Shown here one piece after another: positions 1 to 12,447 of a stretch of 64,000 nucleotides of DNA; within the stretch, counting starts at the first letter, position 1; each line of letters begins with the position of its first letter. Origin of the DNA: Stictocephala bisonia (Eukaryota > Arthropoda > Insecta > Hemiptera > Membracidae). The DNA is taken from contig JAQJVL010000047.1 of assembly GCA_035578905.1 (NCBI GenBank), forward strand, positions 3,647,273 to 3,711,272. The letters run 5' to 3'. Position numbers and translations under genes: made by a program. The notes under the pieces were generated by a model. That model had not been told where the DNA came from and searched no databases. It worked only from the letters and a program-made list of their open reading frames with translations.

Positions 1-789
1 CTTTACCTATGATTTATCCACATCGTTAGTTTTTTTAGTCTCCATGGGCACATTTACAATGTGTCTTATATCCATCACTTTTGTAACAGCTCGAGCGCTC
101 GTTCTTTACGTGTCTTCAAATTTAAGCATCTCTGTTTCATAATCAGCTCTGTCACAATCATTTCTTCACAATTCGGACGACCAATAGTCTATCAATAATG
201 TTTAACTTGAATGAATATCTTTTAATGCGTGTGTTTTATTTGGAAAATAGTCATTTCTAGCTGCTACGAGTTCCTTCTAGTCACCGCGCGAAACAAATTT
301 ACCGTATGGAAATATTCTACACACTCATAAATTTTAACTAAGATAAAGTTAAAGCAAACTATAGTAACATAATCAGTAAGTAAAAATATATCAGTCTAAC
401 AAAATAAAATTATTACTTAGTAGCACTCAAACTGTATTTGCCCTGAATTCTTTAGGCGAAACCTTTGGTCTCACAACAGGAAACATTGTTTACTGTTCTC
501 TATCACCATGAGATGTACTTACTGTGCTTACATTGTGTTAAACTGTATTGTGTTTCGTTTGTTTGAACTAATATTGTTTACAACGTATTATGATGCAAGT
601 ATTCATTATCAGTAGGACACCGATCGAGAAATTATATTATTACTTATAGGAATATTTGTGCCAGTAAAATGATTAGTTAGTGAGGTCTACCACTACGATC
701 TGGTTTAAACTGTATTACATTTATATAGGAGTAAACTAGCGCTCCACAATGAAGCACAAACAATTAAAAATTTGAGACACAAAATTTAA
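1..789. other. AT-rich DNA, no gene seen
   Basis: All six frames are broken by frequent stops, and I see no repeat, RNA gene or conserved motif. It is treated as intergenic. Confidence 0.5.
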
Positions 790-1010
790 AACTATTATTA
801 TAATTATTATTATTATTATTATTCATTTGTAAGACACCGGTCGTAGTGATATGGGTGAATGTGAGGGGCGGATGAGTGTGATAAGTGTAGATGAACGAGT
901 GTAGTCATTGTTACTAGCTAAGGTCCACTGTTCCTCAGAAAGAGCTATTTATTAATAGCCCCATATCTAGGGTAACTAGGGACCTACAGATTTAAGTGGA
1001 ATCCGAGCCA
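790..1010 (-). mobile_element. tRNA-derived SINE copy, minus orientation
   Basis: Read on the minus strand, this has a body like that of the copy at 21338-21620. They share a block around GTAACAATGACTACA, then a run of CACTCATC-like motifs, then CCCATATC and a CGNCNNGTCTTA-like end. The copy finishes in an (AAT)n tail, seen on the plus strand as (ATT)n at about 796-822, as expected for a SINE 3' end. A box-B-like sequence (GGCTCGGATTCC on the minus strand, about 999-1010) marks the tRNA-like head. The head beyond this point differs from the other copies and the A box is not clear. The call rests on alignment by eye of three copies. Confidence 0.55.
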
Positions 1011-1664
1011 CGTGGTGTTGGTCTGATTTACAGCTAATTGACAAGCCTGACACTCAATTCTCTTCACTACACATCTGAACCTTGACTAACATCCAACATG
1101 GACACCACAGACTTCTCTAGTATTGTCCCCGATTGGCAACCATTGAGCGAACGCCGTGGTATTTTTCTTTTTTTATGGATGTATGATCCATTCAAAATTG
1201 ATATCATATTTCAGAGCAAGTTCATTGATAATATGAGTCCTGAAAAAATTTATCAATGTCCAGATTACTATCACTCCACGAACAATATTATTAAATTATT
1301 TTTGTGTATAAATTACCATTAATGAAAAGGAAAATGGCCTATATGTTGAAAATTCCCAAGAATTTATTATGTAACATTTTATAATTGTCACAAAGCACAC
1401 CAAAATAAAAATAATGTACTTAGATTTTTATAAATGTAAATAATTGCAATCTAATGTTTAAGAATAGTCTAACCCTTATTTTAATAGTTAGTAACGCAAT
1501 TTATGTAAGTGTATTACTATTTTTATTAATTAGTGTTTGTGTTTTATTTCAGGTAAATTTACGTGCGTTTTACATCGGGCGTGGTAAGTTGGAAATTTGT
1601 CTCTGTCTGTTTGTTACAAACGCTCTTCTTTCTGTCTATAGATTGTTGTTATATTTTTATTATT
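1011..1664. other. AT-rich DNA, no supported gene
   Basis: A short open stretch begins with an ATG at 1098 (MDTTDFSSIVPDW), has a less AT-rich first 60 bases, and then runs into AT-rich sequence. A GT that could be a splice donor follows near 1160. There is no homology I recognise and no downstream exon, so I do not call a gene. Confidence 0.4.
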
Positions 1665-1863
1665 CAGTACAAGTAAACATCACACTACACAAATTTATTA
1701 CAATATAAGCACAAAATGCACAAATATATTACAACACAAGAATGATTCTTTTGCGAATCCCTGAGGAAGAAGGGCGTGGTTCACCAAAATCGATCACTAT
1801 AATATTTGTGCATTTTGTGCTTATATTGTAAAAATGTGTATTGTGTGACGTTTACTTGTACTG
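1665..1863. mobile_element. MITE with ~60-bp terminal inverted repeats
   Basis: The ends are inverted repeats of about 60 bp at roughly 90% identity by eye: 1665-1726 starts CAGTACAAGTAAAC, and 1802-1863 ends with its complement. Both arms share the stretch ATATAAGCACAAAATGCACA. The middle (about 1727-1801) is unrelated and holds no coding sequence. At about 200 bp with long inverted arms it fits a non-autonomous DNA transposon. A target duplication is not clear (TATT on the left, TATA on the right), so the superfamily is left open. Confidence 0.7.
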
Positions 1864-2050
1864 TATATGTACCTACACGTATTATGCTAATTAAAAAGCT
1901 TTTTTATTTTTGTAACAATTATTAGTTGTCATTATCGATAGGTTTCTAGTTCTCCTATCACTTAACATTTAGAAAATCTTTCATTACATAATTATTTTGT
2001 ATTCGAATAATCACGTATTATTCAAAATATTTTTTAAAATTTAATTTGAT

Positions 2051-2275
2051 TATAGTTTGTATGATAGAACCTGTCTCCTGGACCCTCGGCTACCTGGGAC
2101 TGGCCCGGGACACCCCCCAGCACTGGCAGCCGCCTGCGGCTGTTTCCTTTAATGAGTCACTTACTGGCATCCACACTAGGTGAACTAACTTTTTTCCCGG
2201 ATGACAATTTTTGAATTTTTTTCAAATATTTGAAAAGTACATAAAAAAATAAGATTAACGATATAAAACTCGATA
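2051..2275 (+). repeat. Left outer terminal inverted repeat of foldback element
   Basis: This matches the reverse complement of 5590-5820 almost base for base. The match includes a GC-rich block (GGCTACCTGGGACTGGCC, CAGCCGCCTGCGGCTG) and an AT-rich inner part ending ATATAAAACTCGA. The GC-rich block itself contains the small palindrome CAGCCGCAGGCGGCTG on the right copy. Confidence 0.85.
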
Positions 2276-2309
2276 AAAATTGAACAATATTGTACTTTTT
2301 GTTTTGACC

Positions 2310-2516
2310 CGCCCGCCCACCCATACACACACTGTGGTATTGACCTACCCACCCACCCATACACACACTGTGGTATTAACCCATCCGCCCACCCATACAC
2401 ACACTGTGGTATTGACCAACCCGCCCACCCATACACACACTGTGGTATTGACCTACCCGCCCACCCATACACACACTGTGGTATTGACCCACCTGCCCAC
2501 CCATACACACACTGAT
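2310..2516 (+). repeat. ~33-bp minisatellite, first block
   Basis: About six units carry the core CCCATACACACACTGTGG followed by TATTGACC and CCGCCCA. It lies just inside the left arm of the foldback element. Period and core match the next block, except that ACACACTG replaces ACGTACAG. Open frames here are artefacts of the repeat. Confidence 0.9.
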
Positions 2517-2693
2517 TTTTTTTACTCTGCTTTGATACTGTTTACTCCAGGGAAATTCCTTCATAACATTAATCCAGATAGTAAATATGCCTGTAAGAAA
2601 GCATAACAAGCCATTACTAACGTGTAAAAGATTGTTAGAGTTGTTATAACTCTCATATGTAAAAGAGTTTTATGTATTTAATTTCTTTTCTGT
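2517..2693. other. Non-repeat spacer between minisatellite blocks
   Basis: This is unique AT-rich sequence between two blocks of the same minisatellite. No feature is seen. It may be sequence of the array's original host locus. Confidence 0.4.
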
Positions 2694-3110
2694 ACCCATA
2701 CACGTACAGTGGTATTGACCCACCCACCCATACACGTACAGTGGTACTGACCCATCCACCCACCCATACACGTACAGTGGTATTGACCCACCCAACCACC
2801 CATACACATACAGTGGTATTGACCCACCCACCCATACACGTACAGTGGTACTGACCCACCCACCCACCCATACACATACAGTGGTACTGACACACTCACC
2901 CACCCATACACATACAGTGGTACTGACCCACCCACCCAACCGTACACATACAGTGGTACTGACTCACCCACCCAACCGTACACGTACAGTGGTAATGACC
3001 CAGCAGCCCACCCATACACGTACAGTGCTAATGACCCACCCATCCACCCACACACCCATACACGTACAGTGCTAATGACCCACCCGCCCACCCATATACG
3101 TACATCTTTA
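2694..3110 (+). repeat. ~33-bp minisatellite, second block (plus)
   Basis: About 12 units have the core CCCATACACGTACAGTGGTA followed by TTGACCCACC. Unit length varies by 4-bp steps through gain or loss of CACC. The same core reappears at 42796-44218, and in altered form at 6818-10634. Confidence 0.92.
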
Positions 3111-3139
3111 CCACTGTAATCATTACTAAATCATTACCA

Positions 3140-3831
<692 letters not shown>

Positions 3832-3875
3832 CGTGTGAGTGCGTGCGCGAGCGAGTGCGAGTGAGGGGCGTTACA

Positions 3876-3990
3876 CTTGGTTTTGTGTAACGATTAAATT
3901 ACATTGGAATTGACAACAATTCTAATAAAATAATTTTTAAACTAAGCTTATAAAAGATTAGAGGTAACAATCCAGTTTCATGAGAAAAGT
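3876..3990 (+). repeat. Left inner inverted repeat of foldback element
   Basis: It matches the reverse complement of 5437-5564 with small gaps. Shared stretches include GGTTTTGTGTAACGAT, GAATTGACAACAATTCTAAT and GTAACAATC. It shows that the left arm was once continuous and was later split by repeat growth or insertion. Confidence 0.75.
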
Positions 3991-4690
3991 GAGTGTTGGC
4001 CACAATAACATCGTGGTAAATTAAATAGCCACTGTGTTTTCATTTAATTTTTTTAGTTAGCGAATTTTTAAATTAAGCATTTCTTCAATTGAGTTTACGA
4101 TTGCATATTTTTTGCTATTATCTTTTGTTATGTGACTATTTGTGTGTTAGTGTTTTTAGTTTACTTTTATTTTTGTGAATATGCCTCCATCAAGTGAAAA
4201 GCGTGCGTATGTATATCATGATAGTGTATGTATATCATTAACATTTGCATAAAATTTGGTACATGGGTTCTTAATAATCTTATTAAGTAATTATTTTCGT
4301 ATCAATGCCCTATTCACAGCAAACTTGTAAAATCTACATTATGTATATTTCAAAATTTGCTTATGTAAGTTTGTATAATATTTATTGTTATTATGTAAAT
4401 ATTGTGCCTATTATTGTGCCTTTTTCATTATTATTTAAGATATGTATATGATGTGCTTTTGGATTATTTTGTTAAAGTTCATGTGAAAAGTGAAAGTTGT
4501 AAAATATTGATTGAGTTATAAATAAAAAATGTGCTTAAAAGTAGGAATAGTCTTATTTTTCAAATCCTTGTCAATTATTTAGATTCACATTGGTAAAATG
4601 GCCTATGATATTAATGTTTACTCAATAACGCAGTGTTTGGATTTATTATTCTAACTCAGTAAACTTGCAACAATTTACTTCTCAGAAATA
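3991..4690. other. AT-rich loop of foldback element
   Basis: No open reading frame of note and no RNA gene. One short direct repeat (GTATGTATATCATGATAGTGTATGTATATCAT-like, about 4206-4240) is visible. Confidence 0.4.
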
Positions 4691-4930
4691 TTTTAGCCAC
4701 CATGAGTCAGACTTCCACTGCAAAATTCGGGAGATTTCCAATTGCACCGGGGTCAGGGATCGGCCCCAAACTGATGTGTCCAGATGCACCGGAGCCCCTT
4801 TTGGGGGGTGTTCCAATTGCACCAGAGGCCCTTGTTTATGACATGAGCCGGGAAAGTCCAACCAGGCCGGATTCCTAGTACAGTAACCCCAAGCTGACCG
4901 TGCCAAATTCCACACCCTTTGTTATGACAT
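4691..4930. repeat. GC-rich block related to 5225-5425
   Basis: This block shares short motifs with the block at 5225-5425: TTCCAATTGCACCGG, GTCCAGATGCACCGG/CCGGTGCATCTGGAC and GCAAAATTC. The shared motifs are in both orientations, so the blocks are diverged repeats, partly inverted. No protein similarity is recognised. Confidence 0.45.
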
Positions 4931-4942
4931 GAGTCATGAGTC

Positions 4943-5042
4943 GGTTAGGTTAGGTTAGGTTAGGTTAGGTTAGGTTAGGTTAGGTTAGGTTAGGTTAGGT
5001 TAGGTTAGGTTAGGTTAGGTTAGGTTAGGTTAGGTTAGGTTA
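4943..5042 (+). repeat. Interstitial telomere-type repeat (TTAGG)20
   Basis: Twenty perfect units of the insect telomere pentamer lie inside the loop of the foldback element, with non-telomeric DNA on both sides. A perfect run in the middle of a sequence suggests a recent insertion, for example by break repair with telomerase, or recent slippage. It need not mark a present chromosome end. Confidence 0.95.
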
Positions 5043-5224
5043 GATGTTAGTGTTGCCACGGATAAACACAAAATTAAACATTAAATACATAGTTACCATA
5101 TTTATTAGTTAGAACCTGCTATGGTCTACCATTAGTATGTGCCACGAAACATCGGCAAGTGTTTGATAGAATATTCCATTGCGAAATTGTTAAACACTTA
5201 TAAACTATGTTTGAAGAAATGTAG

Positions 5225-5425
5225 TGGGGTGGGGAAGGAAGGGGCCTTCCAATTGCACCGGCTCCGGCGGTCGAAGGAATTTGCAGCGGGGATAAGTGAG
5301 GTGGGTAGATTTTGACCACCGGTGCATCTGGACACTTTTCGGACGGAGGAATGTTTTGACCCGTGGAAATTCCTTTGACCGCTGGTGCAACTGGATATCA
5401 GCCGCAAAATTCCAATGTTCCAAGT
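5225..5425. repeat. GC-rich block inside foldback loop
   Basis: This is the counterpart of 4691-4930, with motifs TTCCAATTGCACCGG, CCGGTGCATCTGGAC and CCGCAAAATTCC. Several frames are open for 60-70 codons because of base composition. None looks like a known protein. Confidence 0.45.
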
Positions 5426-5436
5426 GTTGGTACCGT

Positions 5437-5820
5437 AGATTTTTCTCGTGAAACTCGATTGTTACTTCTAACCCATGTTACTCATAAGCTTATTTAAAAA
5501 TTACTTTATTAGAATTGTTGTCAATTTCAATGAAATTTAATCGTCATATCGTTACACAAAACCAACTTTATTGTTACTATACAAATAAACAGACATTCGA
5601 GTTTTATATCGTTAATCTTATTTTTTTATGTACTTTTCAAATATTTGAAAAATTTCAAAAATTGTGATCCGGGAAAAAAGTTAGTTCACCTAGTGGGGAT
5701 GCCAGTAAGTGACTCATTAAGGAAACAGCCGCAGGCGGCTGCCAGTGCTGGGGGGGGGTGTTCCGGGCCAGTCCCAGGTAGCCGAGGGTCCAGGAGACAG
5801 GTTCTATCATACAAACTATA
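5437..5820 (-). repeat. Right arm of foldback element (inner and outer repeats)
   Basis: This is a continuous arm: 5437-5564 pairs with 3876-3990 and 5590-5820 pairs with 2051-2275. A G9 run (about 5750-5758) corresponds to C6 in the left arm. Beyond 5820 the similarity fades into AT-rich DNA. Confidence 0.8.
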
Positions 5821-6817
5821 GTTAAATAAACTTTCTACAGTACTGAACTAATGTATGTCTATACAATGTCAAATATTGCAAATAGTTTAATGAATGGCTC
5901 TTTATGGTTGACGGGAAACACTAATGTCTTAAAGGTGGCTTATTTAGCAGTAAATAACTTAGAACATAAACAGGTTTGGAAGGTTGTGATGTTGTAGGAG
6001 TAGGACAGGTCAAGATACCCGGTGAAGAGGTGGAAAGCTGTGTAAATAACAGCTGATTCCATTTAAATTTGGGATAGCTGCTACGTTTGAAATGAGGTAA
6101 AAAATAAGGTTGATGGTTTAAAAAATATATTACAGAATAAAATAATATTATATGTATTACAAAATTAATTGATCTTTTCTAAAAAAAAATGTAAGATGAG
6201 TTAATTTCAGATGTTATTAAAATGTTTCAGTTAGTTTTTAGATTGATTGATTTACTAACGGAAATTTTCAAGGAATAAAGGCAAATATTATACACGTTCC
6301 TTTATTATTAAAGTTTAAAAGAAGAGTTAATAAGTGATCTGGCCAAAGAATGTCTTTCATGTGTATTTATATCAACCTTGATATATAGCTTGAAAAAAAA
6401 CATAAAATACAGTATATACATATATAACAGCTGTACAACATGATGGCATTATACGTTTTAACCAAAGCAGGTTAAGCGTTTACACATCAATCCTGCACCG
6501 GAAAATATAGTTTTTGTAGCAACTATCAATTTGTTATCACATCAAGGAAACGGCCCACAAGGAGACAGAAGAAAATCTTAAATGACAACATAGGTCGAGT
6601 TACTCATAAAACAAAAGATATTCATAAGGAAAACATAATATCATTGAGCCTACCTCATAAGATTGTACCCGAAATGGCTTAGTTGGTTTAACCATTGTAG
6701 AATAAAGCATGAAAATGTAAACCACAGATACTGTGACTAAAAATTTATTTTTGAAGCAAATATTATTAGTTTATGTCATACCATACAAAAGCAATAACCC
6801 CCTCCCAATCATTTACG
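5821..6817. other. AT-rich DNA, no gene seen
   Basis: There are frequent stops in all frames and no recognisable repeat or RNA gene. Confidence 0.5.
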
Positions 6818-9800
6818 GTGGTATTGACTCACCTACTCACCCAAACTCCATAGAGGTACTACGCTATTGACACACCCATACAGGCACGGTAGTACTGACC
6901 CGCCTACTCATACGTGTATGGTTGTATTGACTCACCTACTCACACAAACTCCATAGAGGTACTACACTATTGACACACCCATACAGGCACGGTAGTACTG
7001 ACCCGCCTACTCATACGTGTATGGTTGTATTGACTCACCTACTCACACAAACTCCATAGAGGTACTACACTATTGACACACCCATACAGGCACGGTAGTA
7101 CTGACCCGCCTACTCATACGTGTATGGTTGTATTGACTCACCTACTCACCCAAACTCCATAGAGGTACTACACTATTGACACACCCATACAGGTACGGTA
7201 GTACTGACCCGCCTACTCATACGTGTATGGTTGTATTGACTCACCTACTCACACAAACTCCATAGAGGTACTACGCTATTGACACACCCATACAGGCACG
7301 GTAGTACTGACCCGCCTACTCATACGTGTATGGTTGTATTGACTCACCTACTCACACAAACTCCATAGAGGTAATGCACTATTGACACACCCATACAGGC
7401 ACGGTAGTACTGACCCGCCTACTCATACGTGTATGGTTGTATTGACTCACCTACTCACACAAACTCCATAGAGGTACTACACTATTGACACACCCATACA
7501 AGCACGGTAGTACTGACCCGCCTACTCATACGTGTATGGTTGTATTGACTCACCTACTCACACAAACTCCATAGAGGTACTACACTATTGACACACGCAT
7601 ACAGGTACGGTAGTACTGATCCGCCTACTCATACGTGTATGGTTGTATTGACTCACCTACTCACACAAACTCCATAGAGGTACTACACTATTGACACACC
7701 CATACAGGCACGGTAGTACTGATCCGCCTACTCATACGTGTATGGTTGTATTGACTCACCTACTCACACAAACTCCATAGAGGTACTGCACTATTGACAC
7801 ACCCATACAGGCACGGTAGTACTGACCCGCCTACTCATACGTGTATGGTTGTATTGACTCACCTACTCACACAAACTCCATAGAGGTACTACACTATTGA
7901 CACACCCATACAGGTACGGTAGTACTGATCCGCCTACTCATACGTGTATGGTTGTATTGACTCACCTACTCACACAAACTCCATAGAGGTACTACGCTAT
8001 TGACACACCCATACAGGCACGGTAGTACTGATCCGCCTATTCATACGTGTATGGTTGTATTGACTCACCTACTCACACAAACTCCATAGAGGTACTACAC
8101 TATTGACACACCCATACAGGTACGGTAGTACTGATCCGCCTACTCATACGTGTATGGTTGTATTGACTCACCTACTCACACAAACTCCATAGAGGTACTA
8201 CACTATTGACACACCCATACAGGTACGGTAGTACTGATCCGCCTACTCATACGTGTATGGTTGTATTGACTCACCTACTCGCCCAAACTCCATAGAGGTA
8301 CTACGCTATTGACACACCCATACAGGCACGGTAGTACTGACCCGCCTACTCATACGTCTATGGTGGTATTGACTCACTTATTCGCCCAAACACCATAGAG
8401 GTACTACGCTATTGACACACCCATACAGGCACGGTAGTACTGACCCGCCTACTCATACGTGTATGGTTGTATTGACTCACCTACTTACACAAACTCCATA
8501 GAGGTACTACACTATTGACACACCCATACAGGTACGGTAGTACTGATCCGCCTACTCATACGTGTATGGTTGTATTGACTCACCAACTCGCCCAAACTCC
8601 ATAGAGGTACTACACTATTGACACACCCATACAGGTACGGTAGTACTGATCCGCCTACTCATACGTGTATGGTTGTATTGACTCACCTACTCGCCCAAAC
8701 TCCATAGAGGTACTACACTATTGACACACCCATACAGGTACGGTAGTACTGATCCGCCTACTCATACGTGTATGGTTGTATTGACTCACCTACTCGCCCA
8801 AACTCCATAGAGGTACTACACTATTGACACACCCATACAGGTACGGTAGTACTGATCCGCCTACTCATACGTGTATGGTTGTATAGACTCACCTACTCGC
8901 CCAAACTCCATAGAGGTACTACACTATTGACACACCCATACAGGCACGGTAGTACTGACCCGCCTACTCATACGTCTATGGTGGTATTGACTCACCTACT
9001 CACACAAACTCCATAGAGGTACTACACTATTGACACACCCATACAGGCATGGTAGTACTGACCCGCCTACTCATACGTCTATGGTGGTATTGACTCACTT
9101 ACTCGCCCAAACTCCATAGAGGTACTACACTATTGACACACCCATACAGGTACGGTAGTACTGACCCACCTACTCATACGTCTATGGTGGTATTGACTCA
9201 CTTACTCGCCCAAACTCCATAGAGGTACTACACTATTGACACACCCATACAGGCACGGTAGTACTGACCCGCCTACTCATACGTGTATGGTTGTATTGAC
9301 TCACCTACTCGCCCAAACTCCATAGAGGTACTACACTATTGACACACCCATACAGGTACGGTAGTACTGACCCGCCTACTCATACGTGTATGGTTGTATT
9401 GACTCACCTACTCACCCAAACTCCATAGAGGTACTACACTATTGACACACCCATACAGGTACGGTAGTACTGACCCGCCTACTCATACGTGTATGGTTGT
9501 ATTGACTCACCTACTCACACAAACTCCATAGAGGTACTACACTATTGACACACCCATACAGGTACGGTAGTACTGACCCGCCTACTCATACGTCTATGGT
9601 GGTATTGACTCACCTACTCACCCAAACTCCATAGAGGTACTACACTATTGACACACCCATACAGGCACGGTAGTACTGACCCGCCTACTCATACGTCTAT
9701 GGTGGTATTGACTCACTTACTCGCCCAAACTCCATAGAGGTACTACACTATTGACACACCCATACAGGCACGGTAGTACTGACCCGCCTACTCATACGTC

Positions 9801-10634
9801 TATGGTGGTATTGACTCACCTACTCACACAAACTCCATAGAGGTACTACACTATTGACACACCCATACAGGCACGGTAGTACTGACCCGCCTACTCATAC
9901 GTGTATGGTTGTATTGACTCACCTACTCACACAAACTCCATAGAGGTACTACACTATTGACACACCCATACAGGCACGGTAGTACTGACCCGCCTACTCA
10001 TACGTGTATGGTTGTATTGACTCACCTACTCACACAAACTCCATAGAGGTACTACACTATTGACACACCCATACAGGCACGGTAGTACTGATCCGCCTAC
10101 TCACACGTGTATGGTTGTATTGACTCACCTACTCGCCCAAACTCCATAGAGGTACTACACTATTGACACACCCATACAGGTACGGTAGTACTGATCCGCC
10201 TACTCATACGTGTATGGTTGTATTGACTCACCTACTCACACAAACTCCATAGAGGTACTACACTATTGACACACCCATACAGGCACGGTAGTACTGACCC
10301 GCCTACTCATACGTGTATGGTTGTATTGACTCACCTACTCACACAAACTCCATAGAGGTACTACACTATTGACACACCCATACAGGTACGGTAGTACTGA
10401 TCCGCCTACTCATACGTGTATGGTTTGTATTGACTCACCTACTCACACAAACTCCATAGAGGGTACTACACTATTGACACACCCATACAGGCACGGTAGT
10501 ACTGATCCGCCTACTTATACGTGTATGGTTGTATTGACTCACCTACTCACACAAACTCCATAGAGGTACTATGCTATTGACACGCCCATACAGGCACGGT
10601 AGTACTGACCCGCCTACTCATACGTGTACATGGT
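6818..10634 (+). repeat. 103-bp satellite, about 37 copies
   Basis: The period is constant at 103 bp (for example, GTATTGACTCACC starts at 6924, 7027 and 7130). Each unit divides into three parts of about 34 bp that resemble one another and the 33-bp minisatellite at 2694: one begins CCCATACAGGCACGGTAGTA, one CTCATACGTGTATGGTTGTA, and one CTCACCCAAACTCCATAGAG. Each ends in a TTGAC- or CTGACC-like tail. Two main variants exist, GTGTATGGTTG with ACTCACAC and GTCTATGGTGG with ACTCGCCC, and they are clustered rather than randomly mixed. Single-base indels appear only near the right edge (about 10425-10465). Not coding. Confidence 0.97.
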
Positions 10635-11494
10635 TGATAATGTATAAAACTATTCTATAATAGATATACTATTGTATTATTATATATATACGGTATCACC
10701 TTTTTACATTATTATTAGTGCTATTCTCAGAGCTTCATTCTCTGTTACTAACTTATTGTTATATTTCATTTATTGTATTAGCATAACTTACTCGTTCATT
10801 ACCACTGCATGTTCTTATTATTCTATTGAGCTATTGTTAAATATTGTTGGTAATTACCATGCTGAGTTATCATTCACTTTGCATAATTTCATCTTACCAT
10901 TGATTGTTACTCAATAATTTATTATTTTATATTGGATATTTTTCGTACATTGTAATTGATAGTAGTCTTTGAGCTTTTATTTCCTGTTACCAACGTATTG
11001 TCTTATTTCATTGGAGTATATTAGTACCATAACTCATATATTACCACTGCATTTCCTTATTTTACTATTGAGTTTTTGTTTACGAATGATTATATGTTAT
11101 ATTAGTTCAATAACTTATCTCAAGCTCATTACTAATTAACTGTTGTTGTATTTACTGATTATTGTTATTTGTTCATATTAATTTTAGTATTATTTTATCA
11201 GAGTATTTATACCTTGTTATGTTTTATTTTCTGTAGTTTATAAGGTATAAGCACCATGCAAGTATTCCATGTATACTTAGGTCATAATTAACATGCAGAT
11301 TATTTAATATGCTGCTCAGTTTGGTATTTGTAAATGTAGTGTATTAGTTGTATTTGTTCAAAGTTTGTCATTTTTTCTTGTGAAAAAACTTCTATATATA
11401 ATGCGTTTACCGTTAAAATACTAAAGGTTTAACTAATCTAAAGGTTTGTTTTCTATAGTTTAAAAAATGAAGACTTAATCCACGAAATAAATGA
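10635..11494. other. AT-rich DNA between two arrays
   Basis: No gene is seen. A few loosely repeated phrases (TTATTCTATTGAGC, TTTTACTATTGAG; ATTACCACTGCAT, TTACCACTGCATTTCC) hint at an old duplication within 10690-11080. Confidence 0.4.
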
Positions 11495-12447
11495 ATGTGT
11501 GGGCTTTACAGCTAGGAATGGAGCAGAACATTTCTTGTGTAATAAATGTGTGGGCTTCACAGCTAGGAATGGAACAGAACATTTCTTGGGTAATAAATGT
11601 GTGGGCTTTACAGCTAGGAATGGAACAGAACATTTTTGTTTAATAAATATGTGGGCTTTACAGCTAGGAATGGAACAGAACATTTCTTGTGTAATAAATG
11701 TGTGGGCTTTACAGCTAGGAATGGAACAGAACATTTCTTGTTTAATAAATATGTGGGCTTTACAGCTAGGAATGGAACAGAACATTTCTTGTGTAATGAA
11801 TGTGTGGGCTTTACAGCTAGGAATGGAACAGAACATTTCTTGTTTAATAAATGTGTGGGCTTTACAGCTAGGAATGGAACGGAACATTTCTTGTGTAATA
11901 AATGTGTGGGATTTACAGTTAGGAATGGAACAGAACATTTCTTGTGTAATAAATGTGTGGGCTTTACAGCTAGGAATGGAACAGAACATTTCTTCGGTAA
12001 TGAATGTGTGGGCTTTACAGCTAGGAATGGAACAGAACATTTCTTGTTTAATAAATATGTGGGCTTTACAGCTAGGAATGGAACAGAACATTTCTTGTGT
12101 AATGAATGTGTGGGCTTTACAGCTAGGAATGGAACAGAACATTTCTTGTGTAATGAATGTGTGGGCTTTACAGCTAGGAATGGAACAGAACATTTCTTGT
12201 TTAATAAATATGTGGGCTTTACAGCTAGGAATAGAACAGAACATTTCTTGTGTAATAAATGTTTGGGCGTTACAGTTAGGAATGGAACAGAACATTTGTT
12301 GTGTAATAAATGTGTGGGCTTTACAGCTAGGAATGGAACAGAACATTTCTTGTGTAATAAATGTGTGGGCTTTACAGCTAGGAATGGAACAGAACATTTC
12401 TTGTGTAATAAATATGTAGGCTTCACAGCTAGGAATGGAACAGAACA
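11495..12447 (+). repeat. 51-bp minisatellite, about 18-19 copies
   Basis: The unit runs GTGGGCTTTACAGCTAGGAA, then TGGAACAGAACATTTCTTG, then TGTAATAAAT. The period is exactly 51 bp (17 codons) with almost no indels. Two frames on each strand stay open for about 280-350 codons. The minus frame repeats a 17-residue unit with MFCSIPSCKAHTFIT, and the plus frame one with VGFTARNGTEHFL. Open frames on both strands are expected from a stop-free unit divisible by three. No start context, intron or flanking domain supports translation. Left as a minisatellite. Confidence 0.93.

Noticed and set aside
1098..1322. Small open frame starting MDTTDFSSIVPDW, possible first exon
   Set aside because: The first 20 codons look less AT-rich than the surroundings and a GT follows, but there is no homology I recognise, no partner exon and no promoter I can support.
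4943..5042. Chromosome end
   Set aside because: Only 20 units, with ordinary sequence continuing on both sides and inside an inverted-repeat element; not a terminal telomere.
11495..12447. Heat-shock-element-like GAA/TTC pattern in the 51-bp unit
   Set aside because: The spacing in AGAACATTTC is three bases rather than the two required between GAA and TTC blocks.
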